From Prevotella bivia DSM 20514 (GTDB lineage: Bacteria > Bacteroidota > Bacteroidia > Bacteroidales > Bacteroidaceae): 64,000 nucleotides of DNA. The DNA is taken from NCBI RefSeq assembly GCF_000262545.1, contig NZ_JH660659.1, forward strand, positions 5,240 through 69,239. Reading direction: 5' to 3'. Below are positions 18,142-24,677 of this stretch, one piece after another; position 1 is the first letter of the stretch; every line of letters begins with the position of its first letter. The position numbers were made by a program, and so were the translations under genes. The notes beneath the pieces were generated by a model. That model was not told where the DNA came from and made no database searches. It was given only the letters and a program-made list of their open reading frames with translations.

Positions 18142-20223
18142 ATGTACAAAACCAATTTTAACGAACGTAGCGTTATCAAGTTTAAGCACTTCTCACGCCG
18201 TGGCTACTCGCTCTTTTCTGTATTAGGAAAAGAGGTGGTGATTGGTGTATTGAGTGTTGCTACCCTTCAGCATGCTACTGCAAAGAGTATGAGTAACGAA
18301 GGCATTAAGGCAAGCAACGACTCAACACAACTCAACCAATCGCGCGTTGTAGCAATGGATGAAGTGTGTATAACGGGATCGCGCGCTCCACTTGCTGTCA
18401 GTGAGCAAGTGAGAAAGGTAACTGTACTCGGCGGTGATGAACTTCAGCATGCCCCTGTACAGAGTATTAACGATTTAATAAAGTATGCCGCAGGAGTCGA
18501 CGTAAGGCAACGAGGACCTATTGGTGCGCAGACCGATGTTAGCATACGAGGAGGAAATCAAGAACAGATAGCAGTGCTGCTGAATGGCATTAATATTTGT
18601 GATCCACAGACAGGACACAATGCCTTCGATTTCCCATTAGACATTTCTCATATCAAGCGGATAGAGATCTTAGAAGGACCGGCAGGGCGCGTATATGGTA
18701 CTTCTTCTTTATTAGGCGCCATTAATATTATTACCCAAACTCCACAAAAGTCTTCTCTCGATATTCATACAGACGGTGGTTCGTATGGCTATTTCTCAGT
18801 GGGAGCGCGTGGTAACATCACCAATAATCATTGGACTAATCAGCTCTCGACCAATTTTACCCGAAGCGATGGTTATCTTAGAAACACTGCAGGAGGGCTT
18901 AATGCTGATTATAAAACAACTAAATTGTTTTATGATGGAGCTTATGATAATCGTCTTTGGAAACTTAATTGGTATGCAGGATTAAGTATTAAAGACTTTG
19001 GTTCGAATACCTTTTATGGTGTGAAATATGACGATCAATTTGAACATACCACCAAATTATACACTGCCATACAAGCTGAAAATAAAGTGGGTAAACTCCG
19101 TGTCCATCCTTCGGTGTATTGGAATAGGGGTTGGGATCGTTTCGAACTCTATCGTAATGCTCCCGATAAATTTTCTTTTAACTATCACCGAACAGATGTG
19201 TTAGGAGCTAATTTGAATGCTTATTATATATGGTCGAATACGCATAAGACAGCTTTTGGTGTGGAGGTGAGAAATGAAAATTGGATGAGTAACAAATTGG
19301 GTGATCCACTTGATACTCCACATTCTATTCAGGGCACTAATGAGCAATATCAACGTGGTCTTGAACGTACTAACACTCAGTTCTATGTAGAACACAATAT
19401 AACAACAAATCATCTTACAATCTCTGGTGGCTTTATAGGCATAAAAAACAGTCAAGCAGATATGCCGTTAAAGTTTTTTCCAAGTGTTGATGTTAGTTAT
19501 CGTTTTAGTAGGAATTGGCAATTATACGCATCGTATAATACAGCCTTACGTATGCCATCATTCACAGAACTATTTTATAAATTAGCTGGTTTTAAACCCG
19601 ATAAGCATTTACGTCCAGAAGAGCTAACGGCATACGAAGTGGGAGCGAAATATAACACCGATTATATCATAGCAACTGCAAGTGTGTTTTACAATCATCA
19701 TAATCATCTTATTGATTGGATTAGCGATGGTAGTAAAGATGCAAATAACTCACCAATATGGAAGAGTGTCAACTATGGCGTAATCAATGATCTTGGGATA
19801 GAATTTTCGAGTAAGCTAATGCTTTCAAAAATATTCCCTAGTCAGCATATTCTCAAGACTTTCAAATTGTCGTATTGCTATCTCAATCAAGATAAAGAAG
19901 TAGCTGCCAATATTACAAGCAAGTATGTTTTGGATTATCTCAAACATAAGTTGGTTGCTGGTTTGGATATGAGCCTTATAAAGAAACTTAATCTTACTCT
20001 TGATTATCGTTTTCAGCATCGTATGAACAATTATCTCGACCTAGAGGGTAAACGCCACAACTATGGCAGTTATGGCATTGTGGATGCACGCCTTAGCTGG
20101 GATGATAAGAACTGGAGTGCTTATATTACAGGCAATAATATTTTGGGGTGTCATTATGTAGATGTCGCAAATGTGAAACAGCCTGGTGTATGGGTGGTTG
20201 CAGGTGTTTCCTTTAAGTTGTAG
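18142..20223 (+). CDS. TonB-dependent outer-membrane receptor (BtuB/CirA-like)
   Basis: 693 residues. A basic N-terminus and a hydrophobic stretch (VVIGVLSVATL) serve as the signal. A TonB box-like segment (VVAMDEVCITGSRAP, near 72) comes next, then the plug domain with SINDLIKYAAGVDVRQRG and IEILEGPAGRVYG. The 22-strand barrel ends in an aromatic-terminated strand (WVVAGVSFKL). The short barrel without a carboxypeptidase-like extension separates it from SusC-type receptors and resembles cobalamin or siderophore receptors. No cobalamin riboswitch was seen, so the ligand is unassigned. It is monogenic with its own promoter and terminator. Confidence 0.9.
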   Translation: MYKTNFNERSVIKFKHFSRRGYSLFSVLGKEVVIGVLSVATLQHATAKSMSNEGIKASNDSTQLNQSRVVAMDEVCITGSRAPLAVSEQVRKVTVLGGDELQHAPVQSINDLIKYAAGVDVRQRGPIGAQTDVSIRGGNQEQIAVLLNGINICDPQTGHNAFDFPLDISHIKRIEILEGPAGRVYGTSSLLGAINIITQTPQKSSLDIHTDGGSYGYFSVGARGNITNNHWTNQLSTNFTRSDGYLRNTAGGLNADYKTTKLFYDGAYDNRLWKLNWYAGLSIKDFGSNTFYGVKYDDQFEHTTKLYTAIQAENKVGKLRVHPSVYWNRGWDRFELYRNAPDKFSFNYHRTDVLGANLNAYYIWSNTHKTAFGVEVRNENWMSNKLGDPLDTPHSIQGTNEQYQRGLERTNTQFYVEHNITTNHLTISGGFIGIKNSQADMPLKFFPSVDVSYRFSRNWQLYASYNTALRMPSFTELFYKLAGFKPDKHLRPEELTAYEVGAKYNTDYIIATASVFYNHHNHLIDWISDGSKDANNSPIWKSVNYGVINDLGIEFSSKLMLSKIFPSQHILKTFKLSYCYLNQDKEVAANITSKYVLDYLKHKLVAGLDMSLIKKLNLTLDYRFQHRMNNYLDLEGKRHNYGSYGIVDARLSWDDKNWSAYITGNNILGCHYVDVANVKQPGVWVVAGVSFKL

Positions 20224-20263
20224 AAAGAGTAAAAAAGAAAAACTATATTCCATACTGTAGTAC

Positions 20264-20297
20264 CCCCGAAAGTTGGACATAAAAACTTTCGGGGTTT
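20264..20297 (+). terminator. intrinsic terminator after the TonB receptor gene
   Basis: CCCCGAAAGTT / AACTTTCGGGG is a perfect 11-bp stem followed by a short T tract. The wording resembles some IS3-family ends, but no transposase is attached. Confidence 0.75.
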
Positions 20298-20300
20298 ATA

Positions 20301-20438
20301 ATGTCGAGAAAGAAACATCACAAACATGACCACTGCGCTAGACAGCATTATGTGCATTTATTAGATAGTCGTTCCCAATTTAAAGACGGTTATTTCTATG
20401 CTGAAAAATGCTTTAGAAAATATAAGAAGTTAAAGTAG
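20301..20438 (+). CDS. tiny basic peptide ORF
   Basis: A 45-residue frame beginning MSRKKHHKHDHCARQHY and ending RKYKKLK, unusually rich in His and Lys. It sits between two strong terminators with its ATG right after the first. This may be a real small gene, or a decayed fragment such as the start of an IS3 orfA. I recognise no family. Low confidence. Confidence 0.3.
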   Translation: MSRKKHHKHDHCARQHYVHLLDSRSQFKDGYFYAEKCFRKYKKLK

Positions 20439-20470
20439 CCGTAGCAGCCCCCAAACTGCTACGGCTTTTT
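20438..20470 (+). terminator. strong intrinsic terminator at the left edge of the island
   Basis: GCCGTAGCAG / CTGCTACGGC is a perfect 10-bp stem with an 8-base loop and T5. The sequence right after it (TTTTTGCTTCAAATGTTAAAA) recurs after the terminator at 21106-21137, marking the start of each cassette. Confidence 0.88.
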
Positions 20471-20490
20471 GCTTCAAATGTTAAAACTTT

Positions 20491-20551
20491 ATTTCAGTAC
20501 AAATAAAAGTACTGAAATGCTTGTGTAGTACGGATAAAAGTATTATCTTAG
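20491..20551 (+). promoter_or_regulatory. operator pair and promoter of cassette 1
   Basis: A perfect dyad with 10-bp arms, ATTTCAGTAC-N8-GTACTGAAAT (20491-20518), and a weaker half-match AGTAC-N8-GTATT (20527-20544) are centred 31 bases apart. A promoter-like CTTG (20520-20523) and TATCTTAG (20544-20551) lie around the second dyad. An A-rich spacer and placement on both sides of the upstream element fit a repressor site. Confidence 0.6.
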
Positions 20552-20619
20552 TATTGTTCAATAAAACAAATATAGAATATGAAGACAAAAAATTAGCATT
20601 CACAGAAATCTAGTTGGAT

Positions 20620-20730
20620 ATGATTGAGACAGGGTGTAACTACCGCAAGAGTTATCCAAACGGAGACCCCGAGTTAAGATACTATCTTGAACGTCTCTTT
20701 GTAGAATGGCTCGAAAGCAACGAAGATTAA
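20620..20730 (+). CDS. tiny cassette-1 protein with YPNG motif
   Basis: A 36-residue frame (MIETGCNYRKSYPNGDPEL, then YYLERLFVEWLESNED). It is homologous to the 45-residue frame at 21263-21400 in cassette 2: both have NY-x2-SYPNG-x-P, an acidic end, and lie the same distance before a hairpin and a DUF5053 gene. Conservation between cassettes is the main evidence that it is translated. Function unknown. Confidence 0.55.
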   Translation: MIETGCNYRKSYPNGDPELRYYLERLFVEWLESNED

Positions 20731-20740
20731 AACAAACAAG

Positions 20741-20762
20741 CCTCTCCTCTTCGGAGGAGGGG
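20741..20762 (+). promoter_or_regulatory. hairpin between tiny ORF and DUF5053 gene, cassette 1
   Basis: CCTCTCCTC-TTCG-GAGGAGGGG, a stable stem capped by a UUCG tetraloop, preceded by ATTAAAACAAA. The same position in cassette 2 (21408-21429) holds a different sequence that folds the same way, so structure is kept while sequence is not. Confidence 0.55.
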
Positions 20763-20784
20763 TTATTAAAGAAAGGATACAGCT

Positions 20785-21042
20785 ATGGCAACAATGACAT
20801 TAAAGAGAACACAGGCGGACACAATGAAAGCCCAAATGAGCGACTTGCTGATTTCCATCTCATGGTCAGATCTCGCAAAGCGTTATTTCGGCAAATCAGG
20901 TTCTTGGCTCTACCACAAACTTGATGGCATCGACGGCAACAAGAAGCCCACAGAGTTTAGCGAGGCAGAGAAGTTAATACTTCGTGGTGCGCTTGCCGAC
21001 CTTGCCGACCGCATCCGCCGAGCCGCTGACGGCATACACTAA
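20785..21042 (+). CDS. DUF5053 family protein, cassette 1 (putative DNA-binding)
   Basis: 85 residues. The segment SWSDLAKRYFGKSGSWLYHK reads like a helix-turn-helix (LAKRYFG first helix, SGSWLYHKL recognition helix). A C-terminal helical region (SEAEKLILRGALADLADRI) follows. It resembles the DUF5053 family seen in Bacteroidota mobile elements. A paralogue lies at 21461-21736. Because each copy sits under its own distinct operator pair, I infer an autoregulatory repressor-like role. DNA binding is not proven by sequence. Confidence 0.75.
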   Translation: MATMTLKRTQADTMKAQMSDLLISISWSDLAKRYFGKSGSWLYHKLDGIDGNKKPTEFSEAEKLILRGALADLADRIRRAADGIH

Positions 21043-21061
21043 GCCTCGGTTTCTATATTGA

Positions 21062-21137
21062 CCGATTTGAACACCAAGTCGCCACGTGGGCTGGTGGCGC
21101 ATCTTAGCCCTCTTGCACCAAGCAAGGGGGCTTTTTT
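21062..21137 (+). repeat. conserved double stem-loop, copy 1 (second stem is a terminator)
   Basis: Starts CCGATTTGAACACC. Stem 1 is CGCCAC / GTGGCG (21080-21099). Stem 2 is AGCCCTCTTGC / GCAAGGGGGCT with T6 (21106-21137). About 75 bases are nearly identical to 21737-21810, except in the loop of stem 1. It closes cassette 1 and may act as a small structured 3' RNA. Confidence 0.8.
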
Positions 21138-21161
21138 GCTTCAAATGTTAAAAATACATTT

Positions 21162-21219
21162 TACTATCAAAAAAGATAGTATAAAATTTAGTTACTATCC
21201 AAAAAAAGTAGTACCTTTG
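21162..21219 (+). promoter_or_regulatory. operator pair and promoter of cassette 2
   Basis: Dyad TACTATC-A6-GATAGTA (21162-21181) and a second partial dyad TACTA-N11-TAGTA (21193-21213) are centred 31-32 bases apart, the same spacing as in cassette 1. The -7 element TACCTTTG is at 21212-21219, followed by GTATTGTTCAA, which is also found at the same place in cassette 1. The core sequence differs completely from cassette 1. Confidence 0.6.
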
Positions 21220-21262
21220 TATTGTTCAAATAAATATATAGTATGAAACAAGAAAAATCAAA

Positions 21263-21400
21263 ATGCAGGTTACCTCCGAAGAACAAGACCTCATTCAGGC
21301 AATCAGAAATTATTGCGACAGCTATCCAAACGGTTATCCACAGCTCCTTATTTATGCACAGGACATCTTCGACCGACTAACGGATATGCCAAAAGATTAA
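21263..21400 (+). CDS. tiny cassette-2 protein with YPNG motif
   Basis: A 45-residue frame (MQVTSEEQDLIQAIRNYC, then SYPNGYPQLL and an acidic end). It is the paralogue of the 36-residue frame at 20620-20730, sharing NY-x2-SYPNG-x-P and the downstream spacing. An earlier ATG at 21243 opens a different frame without similarity. Function unknown. Confidence 0.55.
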   Translation: MQVTSEEQDLIQAIRNYCDSYPNGYPQLLIYAQDIFDRLTDMPKD

Positions 21401-21407
21401 AACAAAA

Positions 21408-21429
21408 GGTTCTCCCTTTGGGGAGAGCC
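21408..21429 (+). promoter_or_regulatory. hairpin between tiny ORF and DUF5053 gene, cassette 2
   Basis: GGTTCTCCC-TTTG-GGGAGAGCC, preceded by ATTAAAACAAA. It is structurally equivalent to 20741-20762 but different in sequence. Confidence 0.5.
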
Positions 21430-21460
21430 ACTTATAAGGTAAAACTAAAATTACAAGATT

Positions 21461-21736
21461 ATGGAAATAGCAGTACAGAAAGCAGACAAAATCACCGATA
21501 TGAAGAACCGTATGAGTGATATATATCTTAGTGTGTCATGGCGTGAAATCTCACGCACTTACTTCGAGAAGTCTGTGCCTTGGTTCCAGCATAAGATGTA
21601 TGGCATCGACGGAAACGGTGGTGTCGGAGGTTTCACACCTGAAGAAGCCCAGCAACTTCGTGGTGCGCTTGTAGACCTTAGCAACCGCATCCGTCGAGCT
21701 GCCGATAGTATTCCAGCCCCGGCTGCTACTATATAG
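21461..21736 (+). CDS. DUF5053 family protein, cassette 2 (putative DNA-binding)
   Basis: 91 residues. It is the paralogue of the protein at 20785-21042. The HTH-like stretch SWREISRTYFEKSVPWFQHK replaces SGSWLYHK with SVPWFQHK in the presumed recognition helix, while the C-terminal RGALVDLSNRIRRAAD is almost unchanged. This pattern, together with the changed operator core upstream, suggests the two proteins recognise different sites. The alternative is that both are non-DNA-binding phage accessory proteins. Confidence 0.75.
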   Translation: MEIAVQKADKITDMKNRMSDIYLSVSWREISRTYFEKSVPWFQHKMYGIDGNGGVGGFTPEEAQQLRGALVDLSNRIRRAADSIPAPAATI

Positions 21737-21810
21737 CCGATTTGAACACGAAGTCGCCATCAGGCTGGTGGCGCATCTTAGCCCTCTTGCACCAAGCAAG
21801 GGGGCTTTTT
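21737..21810 (+). repeat. conserved double stem-loop, copy 2 (second stem is a terminator)
   Basis: Second copy of the element at 21062-21137. Stem 1 is CGCCA / TGGCG with an altered loop, and stem 2 is unchanged apart from the end of the T tract. The stem-1 change keeps the pairing. Confidence 0.8.
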
Positions 21811-21842
21811 ATTATTTGCGTAACGTTAAAAAAAAGTTGCGC

Positions 21843-21898
21843 CACGCAAAAATAATTGCGTAAAGTCTTGTTTTTTACGCTAATTATCTCTATATTTG
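21843..21898 (+). promoter_or_regulatory. CGCAA-type operator and promoter, copy A
   Basis: The 18-mer CACGCAAAAATAATTGCG (21843-21860; dyad CGCAA-N6-TTGCG) lies 6 bases upstream of CTTG (21867-21870). After 20 bases comes TATATTTG (21891-21898). Further TTGCG half-sites at 21816 and 21837 lie just upstream. The same 18-mer with the same 6-base gap occurs at 24369-24424. Confidence 0.7.
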
Positions 21899-21928
21899 CA
21901 CCGAAACATTTATAGTATTATCGTAATT

Positions 21929-22078
21929 ATGGCTTATAAGAAAACTCCCGTTACCATTATCAATGCCACTCCCGAAGTAAGGAGGGTTATTGACGAACTG
22001 AGAGCCAACAAGCGCACTCAGGTGGAGAAACTACGCAATATGAAGCCTGAAGATTTCTCGTTACGCATCATATTATAA
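21929..22078 (+). CDS. small island protein, unknown
   Basis: A 49-residue protein starting MAYKKTPVTIINATPEVRR, helical and basic in its centre (VIDELRANKRTQVEKLRNM). It is the first gene under the CGCAA-type promoter. An in-frame ATG 33 bases upstream lies too close to the promoter. Not recognised. Confidence 0.55.
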   Translation: MAYKKTPVTIINATPEVRRVIDELRANKRTQVEKLRNMKPEDFSLRIIL

Positions 22079-22149
22079 ATGAGACATTTATTTATAGAAA
22101 CTGACGCTCAACACATCTGTAATTATAGTCGTCATTACTATTAAAGTGT

Positions 22150-22368
22150 ATGAATATAAAAGTTTATAAACCATCCCGAAAGATATCTGTTCATATCATC
22201 AGTGAGCAATTGAATGATAGAAGCGGAGTTATTTCGCTTACAAATATTTTAGGGACAATGAAATTCAGAGGCTACATATTCGGCAGCAATACAGAAGATA
22301 TGCGTAATGATTGGCGTACGATAGGCAATGATATTAGGAAAGCAATGAAGGCTTATGAAGCAAAATAA
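22150..22368 (+). CDS. small island protein, unknown
   Basis: 72 residues (MNIKVYKPSRKISVHIISEQ at the start, helical KAMKAYEAK at the end). Its last codons overlap the start of the DUF2335 gene at 22355, which suggests translational coupling. Not recognised. Confidence 0.6.
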   Translation: MNIKVYKPSRKISVHIISEQLNDRSGVISLTNILGTMKFRGYIFGSNTEDMRNDWRTIGNDIRKAMKAYEAK

Positions 22369-22535
22369 TAAAAATGCAAAAGTGCTGCCCGAAAAAACGC
22401 CTAATATAGACAAGAACGAGCAGGCAGAAATTGTAAACTTAAATAAAGTTCTTGAATCCATTGAACCGGAAAAACGACAAATCATAGCCAGAGCAATCTG
22501 TGCAATGGAAGAGCATAAGTCGGGTCAGTAGAAAT

Positions 22536-23528
22536 TTAGTGGGGATATCCATATAGTTTACTTAATCTAAAAATAAAGAATTTTTTATCCGTAACTCCTC
22601 TTAGATTGGCTCTGAATAATTTTATTTTTGAGTTAAACGATTCTGCTGCCGCATTTGAAGCTCTGTTATTATAGAAATTGAGTATATCATTATAATGTTC
22701 ATAGAATGTTGCAGCAATCACATTAAAGGAATGAAATCCAGCTTCTTCTACCTTATTATACCACTTAGCCATGCTTAGTCTTGCAGCATCTTTAATAGTA
22801 TTTTTAGCAAAAATCATCCTTAACGAATGACATAGTCCATACGCTATCTTGAGTTTGGGGTATTCTCTAAATAATATTTTAGCTCTCTGCTTTTGTGTTG
22901 TAGTCCATTTATCAGCAGACTTAAATAGTAAATACCTACTCCTTGCCAATAACTCTTTACGCGTATCTCCATTTTCATAAATAAATGGTTCGTATTTTTT
23001 ACCCTCTAATTTAGCATTTTCCATATCATCAGTGGCTTCCTGTATTGCATCCCATCTATAATCTATTCTTATCTGTTGTACTGCATCACAGGCTAACTTT
23101 TGGATATGAAATCTATCAATAACTCTTTGAGCTTTAGGAAAACAATGATGTACAATTTTACGCATTGTATCAGATAAATCTAAAGTAACTTCTTCTACTT
23201 GTTCTCTTTGTTGTTCATCTATTTTATCTAATATCTTACAGACTTCATCTGATTTTGTACCTGCTACAATAGCTACCAAACAGCCTTCTTTACCGTGTTT
23301 ATCACGATTAGTAACGAGGGTATATAATTCACCATTTGAGAGAGCTACCTCGTCAATGGCAAGAAACTTACCTATATTCTCAGGAAACAACACCCATTTA
23401 TCAGCATGGGATAACTGTTCCCAACCCCTATAACCACTTAAAGTTTCCTTGTATTGTTTCTCAAAAGTATGTCCATTTATATGATAAAAATCCTCAAGCG
23501 TACGGCAGGTCACGGGGGATGTCTCCAT
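22536..23528 (-). CDS. ISL3-like DDE transposase, catalytic part
   Basis: A 330-residue DDE transposase core. The first Asp is likely in FLAIDEVALSNGELYTL (near 54), the second in VIDRFHIQKLACDAV (near 137), and the Glu in SNAAAESFNSKIK (near 300). It starts with an ATG inside the 3' end of the N-terminal ORF, which lies in another frame. It may be made by reinitiation, or as a fusion through a +1 slip on the CCCCC run in the 35-base overlap. Confidence 0.88.
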   Translation of the reverse strand: METSPVTCRTLEDFYHINGHTFEKQYKETLSGYRGWEQLSHADKWVLFPENIGKFLAIDEVALSNGELYTLVTNRDKHGKEGCLVAIVAGTKSDEVCKILDKIDEQQREQVEEVTLDLSDTMRKIVHHCFPKAQRVIDRFHIQKLACDAVQQIRIDYRWDAIQEATDDMENAKLEGKKYEPFIYENGDTRKELLARSRYLLFKSADKWTTTQKQRAKILFREYPKLKIAYGLCHSLRMIFAKNTIKDAARLSMAKWYNKVEEAGFHSFNVIAATFYEHYNDILNFYNNRASNAAAESFNSKIKLFRANLRGVTDKKFFIFRLSKLYGYPH

Positions 23529-23907
23529 ACGTTTCTTTTAAAAAATCTCCGAACTCTTTACTATAACGAGTTCCAGAGGAAGTAAGATCTATGGGTAAGG
23601 GCAAGGAGAAGCTTTTACCTGTACGAGTATCAACCCAGCGACGACGGCGAAAGGAAAGGATTACTTTGTGATCACGAATAGGAAAGTCCGTTATATCAAC
23701 TACTGCCATAAAACCCTTTGATTCAAAATGGAGGTCATTGAGAAGTTCCGTTTCCATCTTCTCATCTAAATAAATACGAAACAAGGTAGAATCCTTTTCT
23801 ATCCTAACTATTGAAAAATACCGAAGGACTTCGCTGGGAAGAACTAACTCGGCTAACTGATAAAGATATTTCTCTTCCATAATACAAAGGAAAGAAAAAT
23901 AAAACAA
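23494..23907 (-). CDS. ISAon1-type transposase N-terminal region protein
   Basis: 137 residues, matching the separate N-terminal ORF of ISAon1-type elements: an acidic helical start (YLYQLAELVLPSEVLRYF), DITDFPIRDHKVILSFRRRRW and KEFGDFLKETYGD. It probably supplies DNA binding. The 35-base overlap with the catalytic ORF is a candidate programmed frameshift site. Confidence 0.82.
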   Translation of the reverse strand: MFYFSFLCIMEEKYLYQLAELVLPSEVLRYFSIVRIEKDSTLFRIYLDEKMETELLNDLHFESKGFMAVVDITDFPIRDHKVILSFRRRRWVDTRTGKSFSLPLPIDLTSSGTRYSKEFGDFLKETYGDIPRDLPYA

Positions 23908-24332
23908 TTATGAAAATATCCCCCACTAAATTTCTACTGAGCCCATAAGTCTTTCAGAGGTCCTCTTCCCGCACCCGAAGACTTTAATGCCTACAAAGTA
24001 GTGCTGCCTGATGCACCTGAGCGTATCTTGAGAATGGCGGAAAAACAGTTGGAACACAGAATAAACACCGAGACAAAAATCGTTGATGCAGGGCTTAAGG
24101 AAAGCAAGTACGGACAGGTCATTGGAGCCGTTATAGTGTTAGTATGCCTTGCTGGAAGTGTTTTTCTTGGCATGAATGGGCACGATTGGCTGGCTGGTTC
24201 AATGGTCGCCATTATTGCCACTGTGGGAACTATATTTGTACTACGAAAAGAGCCCGATAAAGATAATCTTTCAGAAGCACAGAAAGATGAGCGCAAGGAA
24301 AACTAAAAAGAGACATTAGATAATGAGGCAAA

Positions 24333-24364
24333 AGGTGAAAGCAATAAAGTTTTCGCCTTTTTTT
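24333..24364 (+). terminator. intrinsic terminator after the DUF2335 gene
   Basis: AGGTGAAA / TTTCGCCT (one G-T pair) with T7. It isolates the upstream genes from the RNA locus that follows. Confidence 0.7.
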
Positions 24365-24368
24365 GCCC

Positions 24369-24424
24369 CACGCAAAAATAATTGCGCTTTTATTTGGCAG
24401 TTACAAAACTTCTACCTATCTTTG
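24369..24424 (+). promoter_or_regulatory. CGCAA-type operator and promoter, copy B (drives the structured RNA)
   Basis: The same 18-mer CACGCAAAAATAATTGCG (24369-24386) is followed after 6 bases by TTTG (24393-24396), 20 bases and TATCTTTG (24417-24424). The spacing between operator and promoter equals that at 21843-21898. Transcription should start at about 24430, exactly where the paired RNA arm begins. Confidence 0.78.
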
Positions 24425-24429
24425 CAACC

Positions 24430-24630
24430 GCTAAACAATGTGTAGTAATACACAAATAAGGGCGAGATGAACATCAAGCCCCGAACTTATTAGAATTTCG
24501 ATGGGCTTATTTTTATGCCCATATTGTAGCCTCGGCTACGACTTTCGATATTGGCGGATGCCTTCCAGTGAATTTGCCCTTGTTGGTGTAAGACACATTG
24601 TTTAGCGACAGGAAGAGCATCCGCTTTTTT
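24430..24630 (+). ncRNA. candidate structured non-coding RNA or attenuating leader
   Basis: This roughly 200-base segment has no credible ORF. The 5' arm 24429-24443 (CGCTAAACAATGTGT) pairs perfectly over 15 bp with 24593-24607. Directly inside, 24449-24463 pairs with 24576-24590 over 14 of 15 positions. Two internal hairpins are ATGGGC / GCCCAT (24501-24522) and GTAGC-CTCG-GCTAC (24526-24539). A separate stem, 24554-24566 with 24611-24624 (GCGGATGC / GCATCCGC and beyond), is followed by T6 and forms a terminator that crosses the long stem. The two folds are therefore alternative or form a pseudoknot. I match it to no known RNA class. Confidence 0.7.
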
Positions 24631-24677
24631 CTGTATCCGTACCTGGCGGATCCAGGCAATGCTAAACAATGTGCAAC

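Larger units (their letters stand above)
22522..23943 (-). mobile_element. ISL3/ISAon1-type insertion sequence
   Basis: A 1422-bp element with terminal inverted repeats of about 25 bases. GGGTCAGTAGAAATTTAGTG at the left matches the reverse complement of the right end, with one substitution and one extra G in the G run. It is flanked by the 8-bp direct repeat CATAAGTC (22514-22521 and 23944-23951), the target size known for ISL3. Two overlapping ORFs on the minus strand encode the transposase. It interrupts the DUF2335 gene and leaves exact, clean junctions. Confidence 0.92.
22355..24306 (+). pseudogene. DUF2335-like membrane protein gene interrupted by an ISL3-type element
   Basis: The frame runs 22355-22521 and resumes at 23952. 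If the insertion and one copy of the 8-bp duplication are removed, it reads continuously through EEHKS-FRGPLPAPEDFNAY to give 173 residues. The middle has the DUF2335 pattern (GPLPAPE, then PDAPERILRMAEKQLEHR) and two hydrophobic helices (VIGAVIVLVCLAGSVFLGM, and GSMVAIIATVGTIFVL), with a charged tail. In other bacteria the family is a two-helix membrane protein common in phages. The gene is now broken, unless the insertion excises. Confidence 0.85.

Noticed and set aside
20224..20640. Search for the left attachment repeat matching the 3' end of tRNA-Pro
   Set aside because: No copy of GTCGGGATGACAAGACTC or a similar segment is present. Only an 8-base match (ACCCCCGA) was found, which is not significant. 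The left edge of the island is therefore set by gene content and the terminator only.
24430..24630. 6S RNA or tmRNA as identity of the structured RNA
   Set aside because: The length and rod shape are 6S-like, but the central bubble is not evident and the terminator overlaps the stems. There is no tRNA-like end or tag frame for tmRNA.
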